This document shows, one piece after another, positions 9,060 to 17,345 of a stretch of DNA of 64,000 nt. The notes beneath the pieces are model-generated. The model was not told where the DNA came from. It did no database searches and saw nothing but the letters and a program-made list of their open reading frames with translations. The stretch comes from Euryarchaeota archaeon UBA24 (GTDB taxonomy: Archaea; Halobacteriota; Halobacteria; Halobacteriales; Hikarchaeaceae), in NCBI GenBank assembly GCA_002503845.1, contig DASO01000005.1:1-64000 (forward strand), written 5' to 3'. How positions within the stretch are numbered: the stretch's first letter is position 1; each line of letters starts with the position of its first letter. Position numbers and translations under genes: made by a program.

Positions 9060-11474
9060 TTAGGCTTTCCTGCGGACTGCGAGGAGTGCTGCTGCGAGTA
9101 GGGCCACAACTGCGATAGCAAGACCAAATCCTGGTTGACCAGGTGTTGGTGTAACTTGTACAGTTCTGACGTTTTCGATTACTTTCTCAATTACAACGGT
9201 TCGTTCTTGAACCTCAACTTGTACTTCTACAATAGTTTGAGGTGTTGGAGTACCGCGGATAACTTCGATAGTTCGGGTAACGATCTTTGGCTCTGCAGTT
9301 GGAGTTGCAGTATCTGCTACTGCTTCTACATCTACTTCGTCACTGATTTCGGTACCGGATCTAAGAACCACGACGGAGAACTCGGTTCCAACATCGACAT
9401 CAGAGAGGTCGAATGTTGTAGTCCAGGTTCCGTCCGAGGCTACATCGGCTGTCTGGGTCTTGAGGAATGGATCGTCGCCAGTGTTTCGGACTCTAACAGA
9501 GAGTTCGGTTCCTGGAGCGACAGATGCAGTTCCGGATATGACACTTGCAGCTTCTGGTTGAATTCGGAGATCATCATCTGCATCTAGGCCAGAGACGGTT
9601 GCCTCTTCCTTGACGTAGTTGAATTCTATCTCTTTCTTGTTGTCGTCCTCATCGTCGTCGTCAACGTATGGGTTGAATTCATCGATGAAGAAAGTGACCT
9701 TGTAATCTTGACCTTTTGCTAGCGAACCATTGGTCGTTGTAGCATCTTGCGAGTCAATTACCACATAGAATGTGTTGTTGTCTGCATCAGTGTACAACTG
9801 AGCTTTGGCGGCTGCTGCGTCGTCAGTGGTTAGGGCAAATACAATTGCATCCTGGTTGCTGACAGCGTCGGTCTGTTTGATTGTCAAGTTCATTCCGTGA
9901 GCTTTACCGGAGTCGGCTGAGACACCACCAAGAACTGTTTCTAGGTCCTTGTTGGTAACGTGTCCAAAGACACCAGATACGTCGACTTTAACGATGAGCA
10001 GATCTTCTAGAGATAAGCTTCCACCATCGGCGATTTCTGTTGTGTCGCCCCAGTCGTCATCTGGATCGAATTTGTTTGCATCACTCTCAGGAGCTCTGTG
10101 GAGACTGATTCCATTTGTCGAACGGGAAGTTAGAGCCAATGTTGCGACGTCTTGTTCATCTGCAACTACACCAGCTGCGCTGATTGTGCTAGATGAGGAG
10201 AGTCGGAGGTCATAGTTTCCTGTGGACAATGGATCACTGAGAACGAGGTCAATGTCAAGTCCGGTTGTTGTGGTACTGGTGTTGTAACGGGTAGAACTCG
10301 TGATGGAGTCATCAGAGTCGTCTACTGTGTAACCAGTTCCGTTTGTTGCGGTGAACGATTTTCGGTCTGGAGACTCTTTATGAGTAACCGAACCTGCAGC
10401 TCGTCCAACGTTGTAAGTGTTCATCAAGAGGTTGACTTTACCGTCTTTGTCTCCTCCGTCAGTCACTTGGATCATTTCTAAGTAGTTGACGTCTTCGCCA
10501 CCAATGAACACGTAGGCTGTTGTTGCGTCAACCATATCGATTTGGATGTTCGCAATGTCACCACGTTCTTCAGAGAATACACTTTGACTGAATGTGTATG
10601 TTGGGTCGGCATCTCGAACAGTGATTGTTGCGGATGCTTCTGCGTCGGTGTCAACAACTTCGATGTCGAATGTGTATGTACCATCATCATCGAAGTCGCC
10701 GTCGAATTCAACTTGAACTGACTCGCCGGCTTCTACGTCAATGAGGATGGACTCACGGTCATTCTTACCGTCGTCGTCTTCATCTGTTTTAGACGAATTG
10801 TCTACGTCGTTAGTAGATCCAGATGCAGCGAATATGTCAGTAAGGTCGTCTTCATCTAATTCGGGTGAGGAGACTCTTATCTGGAATTCGCCACGGTTGG
10901 ATGTTATGTCAAGTGTAGTTGTTGAACCAGAGTCGATTGAATCGTCATCTAGCTCTACACTGAGTGTCTGTACTGTAACTTCGAATTTCGCATTTCCAAC
11001 GTGAGTTGTGTTTGGCGAATTGAAGGCAAATTGATCGCTTGTAGACCCTGTTGCGGATAAGAGTTCACCAGTTCCGTTTGCGATGTAGACTTTGCTACCT
11101 TCACCACCGGCTGTGATAACGTAGTATCCTTCGAGGCCACTAGTCGAAATTTTTGCGGTACCAATACTCTGAGTATCTCCCTTTACGTTCTTTGTAGCCG
11201 AACTAACGTCGAGTTGGAACTCAGTTACGAGTCCTGCGACTTTGTTGTCGTCTACAGTACGAACTTGTAGGGTGTTACCAGTAGCTGTGGTGGTACCATT
11301 TTCTAACCAAATGTCCTGACCTTGCCAGTATGTTACTCCAGAATCGGCTAATTCGGCGGTGCCTACGGCGGTACCAAATGCAGATCCAGAGAAAGCAACA
11401 ACTCCACCGAAGACGGAAAGAACCATCAGCGCGGAAAAGAGCAATGCCTGAACTTTTTTGCTTGTATTTGTCAT
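9060..11474 (-). CDS. Surface (S-layer) glycoprotein with PGF-type C-terminus
   Basis: An 804-residue secreted cell-surface protein and the likely major S-layer subunit. The signal peptide (MTNTSKKVQALLFSALMVLS and following) matches the haloarchaeal surface-glycoprotein type with its LMVLSVFxG core. The body is rich in D, T, S and V, with beta-sandwich-like repeats and D-rich loops such as DVDNSSKTDEDDDGKND. At least eight N-x-S/T sequons (for example NGT, NSS, NTS, NLT, NGS) suggest N-glycosylation. The C-terminus has a T/P-rich stalk, then GQPGFGLAIAVVALLAAALL and a basic tail. This is a PGF-type sorting signal, normally processed by an archaeosortase and replaced by a lipid. Third codon positions carry more C and G than in neighbouring genes, as expected for high expression. 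Confidence 0.9.
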   Translation of the reverse strand: MTNTSKKVQALLFSALMVLSVFGGVVAFSGSAFGTAVGTAELADSGVTYWQGQDIWLENGTTTATGNTLQVRTVDDNKVAGLVTEFQLDVSSATKNVKGDTQSIGTAKISTSGLEGYYVITAGGEGSKVYIANGTGELLSATGSTSDQFAFNSPNTTHVGNAKFEVTVQTLSVELDDDSIDSGSTTTLDITSNRGEFQIRVSSPELDEDDLTDIFAASGSTNDVDNSSKTDEDDDGKNDRESILIDVEAGESVQVEFDGDFDDDGTYTFDIEVVDTDAEASATITVRDADPTYTFSQSVFSEERGDIANIQIDMVDATTAYVFIGGEDVNYLEMIQVTDGGDKDGKVNLLMNTYNVGRAAGSVTHKESPDRKSFTATNGTGYTVDDSDDSITSSTRYNTSTTTTGLDIDLVLSDPLSTGNYDLRLSSSSTISAAGVVADEQDVATLALTSRSTNGISLHRAPESDANKFDPDDDWGDTTEIADGGSLSLEDLLIVKVDVSGVFGHVTNKDLETVLGGVSADSGKAHGMNLTIKQTDAVSNQDAIVFALTTDDAAAAKAQLYTDADNNTFYVVIDSQDATTTNGSLAKGQDYKVTFFIDEFNPYVDDDDEDDNKKEIEFNYVKEEATVSGLDADDDLRIQPEAASVISGTASVAPGTELSVRVRNTGDDPFLKTQTADVASDGTWTTTFDLSDVDVGTEFSVVVLRSGTEISDEVDVEAVADTATPTAEPKIVTRTIEVIRGTPTPQTIVEVQVEVQERTVVIEKVIENVRTVQVTPTPGQPGFGLAIAVVALLAAALLAVRRKA

Positions 11475-11980
11475 ATTATTTTTTTTGTTTGCAACGGACC
11501 GTTGTGATCGGGCAAACCGACCTGTAGATCCAGAGGTACTTCTTCAGCTTCCTCTCTGCAATCCCAACAAACTACGGATTAGGTTAAATACTTTCCTATC
11601 GAGAGAATGGAGAAATCGATGCCCTGGTTTGGTTTATACAGCTCTAAAAAAGAAGAATTGGAGGGCATCTGAGATCAATGATTGAAAAGGTAGGAATATA
11701 TAAAGAAGTTTTGATTCCAAAATACGTAAAAGGGTAGACTGGGACGTTAAAAAATGAATGGAGAGTATGTGGTTTTGGTTCGTTTTACCAAGAAGAGGGA
11801 GAAAATAGAGGGAGAAGGAAAGGGGGGGAAAGTACCATAATATCCTATGCAGAATAGTGTATATAGGTATTAATTACTGTGGGTAATTATAGGAATAACT
11901 ATGATGTGTGAAAATGGGTGTAAAAAGTGTTGTTGAGGCCCAATCGCGTGTTTTTTTACTGGGAGAGGGGAGAAAACTAT
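11475..11980. other. Non-coding upstream region of the surface glycoprotein gene
   Basis: About 500 bp without a convincing gene, separating the surface glycoprotein (minus) and the aldolase (plus). Several TATA-like boxes are present. On the minus strand GTATTTAAC lies at 11593-11585, with TGTATAAAC (11642-11634) and CTTTATATATTCC (11704-11692) further upstream. These would give 5' leaders of roughly 85, 135 or 195 nt for the surface glycoprotein. On the plus strand TATATAAAG (about 11696-11704) and GTGTATATAGG (about 11858-11868) are candidates. An open frame of 28 codons at 11754-11840 is lysine-rich but has no recognisable features. Confidence 0.5.
11583..11595 (-). promoter_or_regulatory. 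Candidate TATA/BRE of the surface glycoprotein gene
   Basis: On the minus strand GGAAAGTATTTAACC shows a purine-rich BRE-like element followed by a TATA-like ATTTAA. Transcription would start near 11560, leaving a leader of about 85 nt. Long leaders are known for S-layer genes in haloarchaea, unlike the leaderless pattern of most genes here. Two other TATA-like boxes further upstream are alternatives. Confidence 0.35.
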
Positions 11981-12850
11981 ATGGAAGGTACAGGAGTTCC
12001 ATTGGTTACCCCTTTTGACGAAAAGGGAGACATTGATGAATCGAAACTTGCCGAATTGGTGGGATGGGTAGAAGAAAGAGGGGTTGATTTTATTGTTCCT
12101 TGTGGGTCGAATAGTGAAGCAGAATTAATGACGGCGGAAGAAAGGGCACGAGTAGTCGAAATAGTGGTGGAATCTGCATCGGTTCCCATATTAGCAGGGA
12201 CGGGGCATCCAGGCCTACGGGAAAGTACCATACAGACAGAATTGGCTGCATCGGCAGGTGCAGATGCTGCGCTAATTGTAACCCCATTTTATTTTTCACA
12301 TAGTCAAGAAGACATGGCTATATATTACAAAAAACTGGCCGAATGGGTCTCGATCCCAGTATATCTGTACAGCGTGCCGAAATTTACTCACGTTAGCCTT
12401 GAGCCAGATACGATAGCAGAATTGTCAGATGATGAGAATATCAAGGGGATGAAAGATTCTAGTGGGAACTCAGACTTATTCCAACAAGAAGTGGAGGTGA
12501 CGAAAGAGAAGGACTTCGATATGTTGGTGGGAGCAGGAGGAATTTATGCACAGGCACTGGAAATGGGTGCGACTGGGGGTGTATTGGCACTAGCAAATAT
12601 CGCACCCGAAAAATGCTCTGAGATATATCAATTGTATAAAAAAGGAGACAATGAAAATGCCAAAATATTAAACGACGAGTTAGTAGAATTGAACCGAGGG
12701 GTCACAGGAACATACGGCATTTCTGGTTTGAAGGCCGCAATGGAAATGAGAGGAGCACCTGCTGGATTTTCTCGTAGTCCACATCGCGGGGTCGGTGGGG
12801 ACGAAAAAGAGGGCCTCCAAAATCTACTAGATGAAGCAAGAGTGCAGTAG
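11981..12850 (+). CDS. DapA-family (class I pyruvate-type) aldolase
   Basis: A 289-residue TIM-barrel aldolase of the dihydrodipicolinate synthase / N-acetylneuraminate lyase superfamily, forming a Schiff base with a 2-oxoacid. The catalytic lysine is in IKGMKDSSG and the supporting tyrosine in VYLYSVPKF. The usual TTGE signature of true DapA is replaced by PCGSNSEAELM, and YNxP by YSVP. This fits better with sugar-acid aldolases such as 2-keto-3-deoxygluconate aldolase than with lysine biosynthesis. I start at the ATG at 11981 (MEGTGVPLVTPF); an upstream GTG at 11927 would add an unlikely extension. No other sugar-acid genes are adjacent. Confidence 0.8.
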   Translation: MEGTGVPLVTPFDEKGDIDESKLAELVGWVEERGVDFIVPCGSNSEAELMTAEERARVVEIVVESASVPILAGTGHPGLRESTIQTELAASAGADAALIVTPFYFSHSQEDMAIYYKKLAEWVSIPVYLYSVPKFTHVSLEPDTIAELSDDENIKGMKDSSGNSDLFQQEVEVTKEKDFDMLVGAGGIYAQALEMGATGGVLALANIAPEKCSEIYQLYKKGDNENAKILNDELVELNRGVTGTYGISGLKAAMEMRGAPAGFSRSPHRGVGGDEKEGLQNLLDEARVQ

Positions 12851-12881
12851 TTAAAGTATTTGCAAGGTCACAAATAGAGAG

Positions 12882-13292
12882 ATGAGTAGACCTACAGTGC
12901 GTGTTGTAGTTGATTCGGGGGTATTGGTAGAAGATGCCAAAAAGGAGAAATCGGCGAAGATTGTGATGGAAATTATTCGAAAGTCACCAGAGATGGTAAT
13001 TATCGCTAGTATGCCCCTACTAGATGAAGCACAAAAAGTGATTGAGACAGATTTGGGGGGCGAATTGGCGAAGAAATGGCGAGAAGACATAGAGGGTATA
13101 TGTGAAATTATAGACCATGTGGAGGGGGATCATCCGGCACTTGCTTCTGCGTATGTGGGGAATGCGCAGCATATTATTTCAAGAGATGGGAGGTTGACTA
13201 ACGCCAAAGCGGGAGTAGCGATCAGAACAAAAATTGAAACTAGTGTTAAAAGGCCAGATGCTTTTGTGAAATTATTTGAAAATATTATCTGA
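12882..13292 (+). CDS. PIN-like domain protein, haloarchaeal type
   Basis: A 136-residue protein that opens with the PIN-fold strand RVVVDSGVLVEDA, where D11 would be the first acidic metal ligand. It later has DHVEGDHPALASAYVGNAQ with further acidic residues, then HIISRDGRLTNAKAGVAI. The block DHPALASAYxGNAxH recalls an uncharacterised haloarchaeal PIN-like family (possibly DUF7384). A metal-dependent ribonuclease is plausible but not shown. No antitoxin-like partner gene is adjacent. It follows the aldolase by 31 bp and overlaps the convergent ITPase gene by 8 bp at their 3' ends. Confidence 0.7.
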   Translation: MSRPTVRVVVDSGVLVEDAKKEKSAKIVMEIIRKSPEMVIIASMPLLDEAQKVIETDLGGELAKKWREDIEGICEIIDHVEGDHPALASAYVGNAQHIISRDGRLTNAKAGVAIRTKIETSVKRPDAFVKLFENII

Positions 13293-13845
13293 CTCCGCGG
13301 TGTTCAACGGGGTCATTATCAAGCCAAGATGCTAGCTTAGAAAGGGCCCTTCCCCGATGAGAAATTGCGTTTTTTTCAGTTAGATTCATTTCTGCCAATG
13401 TTTTGCCGTTATATTCAAATATAGGATCATATCCAAATCCCTCAGTTCCACGAGGAGGGACGATAGTACCTCTAATAGAACCTTGAAATGCCACGGTTTC
13501 GTTGTTAGAACAATATGCGATTGAGGTTCTAAAGTATGCACGGGGGGAATCAAATTCTTCGAGTAAAGTGAGAATTCCAGATAGCCCAATAGTGTGATAT
13601 ACATATGAAGAATAGGGACCGGGGAATCCGCCTATGTCATCGATGAAGATTCCAGAGTCATCGGTGATTACAGGTTGGGTTCCACCTGCGGCTTGGAAGG
13701 CTTCTTGGGCACCAGAGATGGCGATCTCGGATAGGCTCTCAGATTGTAATTCGAGATAATCATAATCAAACTGTTCAACTGTGGATCCTAGATATGCTTG
13801 TGCCTCGCGAACTTTTTCGGCGTTGGTGGTAGCAAAAAGCACCAT
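13285..13845 (-). CDS. XTP/dITP diphosphatase (HAM1/RdgB family)
   Basis: A house-cleaning pyrophosphatase that hydrolyses dITP and XTP to keep non-canonical purines out of DNA and RNA. The 186-residue product has the N-terminal nucleotide-binding motif FATTNAEKVREA, the central TDDSGIFIDDIGGFPGPYSS and the C-terminal GFGYDPIFEY, SHRGRAL block. I start at the ATG at 13845 because the HAM1 fold begins there. An upstream start at 13911 would overlap the Kae1-Bud32 coding region. It follows the Kae1-Bud32 gene on the same strand, a pairing also seen in haloarchaea as far as I recall. Confidence 0.93.
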   Translation of the reverse strand: MVLFATTNAEKVREAQAYLGSTVEQFDYDYLELQSESLSEIAISGAQEAFQAAGGTQPVITDDSGIFIDDIGGFPGPYSSYVYHTIGLSGILTLLEEFDSPRAYFRTSIAYCSNNETVAFQGSIRGTIVPPRGTEGFGYDPIFEYNGKTLAEMNLTEKNAISHRGRALSKLASWLDNDPVEHRGVR

Positions 13846-13894
13846 GGAACAGTGAGAGTGTCGAGGGGAGAAATAGGCGTCGTAAATTATATGA

Positions 13895-15472
13895 TTAGAG
13901 ATACCTACCACGTGATTCTATTTCTTGGAGCCGTGTTAGTACACGAGGGAATCCCTGGGCCTCGTAGACGGATATAGCACGATTCCAAAGTTCCTCGTAG
14001 TTAGAAGAAGTTCCAACGAGGCTCTCTTTGAATATGTGAAGATCCATTGCGTAGTCCTCTATGTTATCTGTATGAAATCCCAGACCAAAATCTATGAGGT
14101 ACACCTTATCAGAGGTGGAATCGATTCTAATGTTTCTGGTGGTTGGGTCTCCGTGGACGATGCCAGAAGAGTGGAGTAATGCCAAATACTTAACGACGTT
14201 TTCTACTCTTTTTTGGTTTAATCCTTCGGAGAGGTCGGTGTCTCCAACTTTTTGGAATTCCAGAGTGAAATTAAGGGGGTCGATGCCTTTGATTAAGGGG
14301 GTAGGAATACCTATTTTTCGGGCTTCATGGGTAAGTCGTGCCTCGACATTGGTTCGATGACGTCGGAGACGAAGATCCATGGCAGGATTTCGATAGGGTT
14401 TTGGAAGTCTTCGTTTCCACACAGTATTTGCATCGAATTCCACAAGTGCTTCAGATCCTTGTATGGTAGACGGGGATGCGGTGGAAAGAGATCTACTAGG
14501 GACGGGCCAGGTTACCTTGACCGTATTTGGTCTAAAGTTGGAGAGAACATGGGAATCTTCAATTGGAATTGTATCACCTACATCGAACATATAGGATCCT
14601 AAAATAGCGATCATACCTGCATTGTCACTGAGGAAGCGTGGTTCTGGGGCGAAGAATTTGGCACCTCTATCGGTGCACATAGTTTCTAGCATATCTTGCA
14701 GACGTGTGTTATTTCCAACCCCACCTCCGAGTATGAATTCGTCACAATATAATAAAGATAAGGCACGTTCTGAAACTTCGGTTAGAATGGAAAATATGGT
14801 TTCTTGGAGTGAAAAACAGACATCTTCTATGGGGTGGCCCTGGTCGTAGGCAGTTATCGCTGCAGTTGTTAATCCAGAAAAGGAAAAGTCCATCCCTTTG
14901 ACTATGTAAGGGAGGTCGAAAAAACTACCATCTATTGCTGTTTTTTCTATTTGTGGTCCCCCCGGGTGTGCCCATCCAACATGGCGAGCGAATTTGTCTA
15001 GGGCGTTTCCTACTCCAGTGTCCATGGTCTCTCCTAGTACTCTGTAATAGCCATCATGATAGCTCAAAAGATGTGCATTCGCGCCGCTCGCATTGAGACA
15101 GACAGGAGTAGAAAATCCTGAAAAATGTCTACCTACTTCTAGATGGGCAAGCATATGATTAACACCGATAAGAGGTACATTGAAAGTTCCAGCAAGGGCA
15201 CGGGCAGCTGTTGCACATATGCGGAGGCAAGGGCCCAGGCCGGGGCCTCTAGAAAAGGCCACTGCATCGGGAGGAGTTTCTAAGTTAGTAAAGATAGTTT
15301 CAAGGACTTTTGGTAACGCTTTTCTCATGTGATCCGCTGCCTCTCGGGGATGTAGTCCTCCACTGTCGGGCACATATGGGAGGGTCTCTATGTGCACGGT
15401 GTCGGAATTGGAATCAAAAATTGCAGCACTAGCTGCCCAAGCAGTTCCTTCAATGCCCAAAGTAATAGTCAT
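13895..15472 (-). CDS. Fused Kae1-Bud32 (KEOPS tRNA t6A synthesis)
   Basis: Two KEOPS subunits in one 525-residue chain. Residues 1 to about 325 are Kae1/TsaD, which transfers threonylcarbamoyl to A37 of ANN-decoding tRNAs. The metal ligands H106 and H110 are in NHMLAHLEVG, with FSRGPGLGPCLRI and GGGVGNNTRL also present. Residues about 340-525 are the Bud32 kinase/ATPase, with the catalytic loop HGDPTTRN near residue 440 and DFGLG near 460. The fusion is typical of several euryarchaeal lineages including haloarchaea. Cgi121 is encoded separately at 29100-29591; Pcc1 is not in the window. Confidence 0.96.
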   Translation of the reverse strand: MTITLGIEGTAWAASAAIFDSNSDTVHIETLPYVPDSGGLHPREAADHMRKALPKVLETIFTNLETPPDAVAFSRGPGLGPCLRICATAARALAGTFNVPLIGVNHMLAHLEVGRHFSGFSTPVCLNASGANAHLLSYHDGYYRVLGETMDTGVGNALDKFARHVGWAHPGGPQIEKTAIDGSFFDLPYIVKGMDFSFSGLTTAAITAYDQGHPIEDVCFSLQETIFSILTEVSERALSLLYCDEFILGGGVGNNTRLQDMLETMCTDRGAKFFAPEPRFLSDNAGMIAILGSYMFDVGDTIPIEDSHVLSNFRPNTVKVTWPVPSRSLSTASPSTIQGSEALVEFDANTVWKRRLPKPYRNPAMDLRLRRHRTNVEARLTHEARKIGIPTPLIKGIDPLNFTLEFQKVGDTDLSEGLNQKRVENVVKYLALLHSSGIVHGDPTTRNIRIDSTSDKVYLIDFGLGFHTDNIEDYAMDLHIFKESLVGTSSNYEELWNRAISVYEAQGFPRVLTRLQEIESRGRYL

Positions 15473-15560
15473 ATTGAGAGCACCGTTCTTATTGATGTAA
15501 GAAGGGGAGATGATTATTTCTATTGATTGGGAGTTCAGTGTAGAAAATTTTCAATAGGTG

Positions 15561-15695
15561 TTATTTCCATCTAGTATAACTACATTTTCCGCAATGGAAT
15601 CGGTCGTTGTGTTCTGCTAAAAAAGAATCGTCGCATTCTGGGCAACGTTCGTTGGGGGTAGAGCCATCGTTGCCATAATTTTCGCGAGCCCCCAT
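15561..15695 (-). CDS. rps27ae: 30S ribosomal protein S27ae
   Basis: A 44-residue zinc-ribbon ribosomal protein. Translation on the minus strand gives MGARENYGNDG at the start, CPEC at residues 18-21, CGKC at residues 35-38 and the ending SYTRWK. The four cysteines bind zinc. The ATG follows the S24e stop codon without any gap (TAAATG), which supports translational coupling. This S24e-S27ae pair is conserved in archaea and distal to the Spt4/Rpo7 cluster, as here. Confidence 0.93.
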   Translation of the reverse strand: MGARENYGNDGSTPNERCPECDDSFLAEHNDRFHCGKCSYTRWK

Positions 15696-15995
15696 TTACT
15701 CTTCCTCGGTGTCTTCAGTGGCAGATTGATTTCGAAGGATGATATGGTCTTGTTCAATTGACTGGGCAAAATCAGAATTTTCATAAATCTTTGCATCTCC
15801 AATGGTTTTTCGGGTTCCAAATTGAGTTCGGAGCTTCCGGATTATTACTTCGTCTGTGTTTTTGTTCAATCTCGCTGCTAGGTTGTCTCGAACTTCAATA
15901 CGATTTGGAGTTGAGTCTGCGTGGTCAATGAGGAAAGAAACATCTACCCTATGTAACAAAGGGTTGGAAGTTTCAGATAAAATAGTTATTTCCAT
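15696..15995 (-). CDS. rps24e: 30S ribosomal protein S24e
   Basis: A 99-residue small-subunit ribosomal protein. It starts MEITILSETSNPLLHR, which is the classic S24e opening with N-P-L-L-x-R, and contains VRDNLAARLN and the QFGTRKTIGDAKIY block with the conserved F-G-x-x-x-T-x-G-x-A-x-I-Y pattern. It ends in an acidic tail. I prefer the ATG at 15995 to the one at 16007 because it matches the family start. It lies between the dephospho-CoA kinase and S27ae. Confidence 0.95.
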   Translation of the reverse strand: MEITILSETSNPLLHRVDVSFLIDHADSTPNRIEVRDNLAARLNKNTDEVIIRKLRTQFGTRKTIGDAKIYENSDFAQSIEQDHIILRNQSATEDTEEE

Positions 15996-16040
15996 TATTG
16001 GGTACATTTTCCAGTCGCATCCAAAAGTATTTCGAAGGCA

Positions 16041-16583
16041 CTACAGGTCAGATTGTGCGATCATAGAGAACACTGAATCAAGATCTCCGTCGAATTGGGA
16101 AAGCAGGTCCCATGCATCACGCCTGATATCAGGGGTTACGAGTATGTGGACCATTCCCAGATCTGGCTGGCCATAGATTATACTAGATTCAAGAGGGGCT
16201 AGCATAATTGCAGGTAAAGTTGCTAGATCTTCTTCGCCAGTTACTAAAATTTGGGAAGGTTCATCGGGATTGTTGATTGATTGGTTGATCGCATGGACTA
16301 GTTCGTCTGTCAGAACGCCAGGGGGATTTTTCACTTCAATGTGAAAATCTATGTTTTGAAATGGCGAGGGAAAGTCAATGGGTTCGCGTTTTGTTAATTG
16401 GTCAATTATAGATACGTTTGGAGAAACTCCTGCAGTTTCAAAGTGGGAAGTCACTACGTCGCCTATAGTGATAATAGGAAAACCTAGATGGGGAATTAAG
16501 TCGTTTATATCTACATACAGAGGACCCATTGGTTCTCTTAAGTTATCTCGTAGTTGAGGGGGGAGATGGACTGAATTTGGCAA
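16041..16583 (-). CDS. GTP-dependent dephospho-CoA kinase (DUF359)
   Basis: Catalyses the last step of archaeal coenzyme A synthesis, phosphorylating dephospho-CoA with GTP. The family motifs are visible in order: ITIGDVVTSHFE, IIDQLTKREP, EVKNPPGVLTDEL and ILVTGEEDLATLPAIM, in a 180-residue protein of normal length. The start appears to be TTG at 16583, 3 bp after the Spt4 stop codon. No ATG occurs near the expected N-terminus. The place after spt4 and before S24e is conserved in many archaea. Confidence 0.93.
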   Translation of the reverse strand: MPNSVHLPPQLRDNLREPMGPLYVDINDLIPHLGFPIITIGDVVTSHFETAGVSPNVSIIDQLTKREPIDFPSPFQNIDFHIEVKNPPGVLTDELVHAINQSINNPDEPSQILVTGEEDLATLPAIMLAPLESSIIYGQPDLGMVHILVTPDIRRDAWDLLSQFDGDLDSVFSMIAQSDL

Positions 16584-16586
16584 TAG

Positions 16587-16790
16587 TTATCTGACTTTTA
16601 GAGCATACTGTCCGGGCTCGTTTATTCCCATTATTTTTGCTACATCGGATTGTTGTGGGTGGATAATAACGATATATCCACTCCAGTCATCAGTGATACT
16701 AGCAGAGCCACAGGAAGGACACGTTTCTGCTTTTTTATCATTTAACACTCTGAGGCAATCTCTACAAGCGAGGCGTTTTTTTGCGGGCAT
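16587..16790 (-). CDS. spt4: Transcription elongation factor Spt4
   Basis: A 67-residue zinc-ribbon partner of Spt5 that stimulates RNA polymerase processivity (formerly called RpoE2). Zinc is held by C9, C12, C24 and C27 in LACRDCLRVL and ETCPSCGS. The conserved DWSGYIVIIHPQQSDVAKIM follows, matching the family. Its ATG overlaps the stop codon of rpo7 by one base (TAATG), which indicates translational coupling. Confidence 0.96.
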   Translation of the reverse strand: MPAKKRLACRDCLRVLNDKKAETCPSCGSASITDDWSGYIVIIHPQQSDVAKIMGINEPGQYALKVR

Positions 16791-17344
16791 TAATTATCGG
16801 CCTCACGCTTGTCTTTGAGCCATCCGTGCTTTCCAAGGCCAGGTTGTTTTGCGGTTAAACCGATCTTGGATTCTCGGGGATTGCGTTCGTCGATGCTCTT
16901 GGTCACGATTCTAGTCCGGACAGGGTCATCGACTTTAATTGATTTGCCAGACTCATTTGAGTTTAGCTGTTGGTTTTCTCCATTGAAGCTCAGATATTCA
17001 TCAGAAATTTGAGAGACGTGTAGAAGACCATCGATAGGGCCAATTCCTACAAATGCTCCGAATTCGACGACCTCGACCACGGTTCCGTCAACTACTTCTT
17101 GCATCGAAGGGTCGAAAGTGATAGCATCGAATTCGGTGGGATAATAAACTCCTGGGCGTCCGGGTAGAACAACACCTTCTTCGAGATTGTGTACTTTGGT
17201 GACACTTATTACACTGCCTACAGATTTGTCTACACGACCTTCGAGTTTGTCTTGAAGCAACACTTTGACTAAATCTTTGTTTACATCTCCGAGTTTGTCT
17301 GGCGGTACTTCCACTGTGTCGATTATTCTAACCTTTTTAAACAT
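16790..17344 (-). CDS. rpo7: RNA polymerase subunit Rpo7 (RpoE)
   Basis: A 184-residue subunit of the Rpo4/7 stalk of archaeal RNA polymerase. It starts MFKKVRIIDTVEVPP, then KLGDVNKDLVKVL of the N-terminal domain, followed by an S1 RNA-binding domain with VVEVVEFGAFVGIGPIDGLL and HVSQISDEYL. It ends with GLTAKQPGLGKHGWL. I start at the ATG at 17344 because the family begins there and the upstream PIN gene ends at 17346. An ATG at 17389 would add an unrelated leader. It is directly upstream of spt4. Confidence 0.96.
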   Translation of the reverse strand: MFKKVRIIDTVEVPPDKLGDVNKDLVKVLLQDKLEGRVDKSVGSVISVTKVHNLEEGVVLPGRPGVYYPTEFDAITFDPSMQEVVDGTVVEVVEFGAFVGIGPIDGLLHVSQISDEYLSFNGENQQLNSNESGKSIKVDDPVRTRIVTKSIDERNPRESKIGLTAKQPGLGKHGWLKDKREADN

Positions 17345-17345
17345 A

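Noticed and set aside
9135-11164. Several open frames opposite or out of frame with the surface glycoprotein gene
   Set aside because: They are low-complexity serine/valine/threonine-rich translations expected from the repetitive codon pattern of the glycoprotein gene, with no start signals or domains.
11754-11840. A 28-residue lysine-rich open frame in the long intergenic region
   Set aside because: Very short, no conserved features, and composition like the surrounding purine-rich non-coding DNA; left as a note in the region entry.
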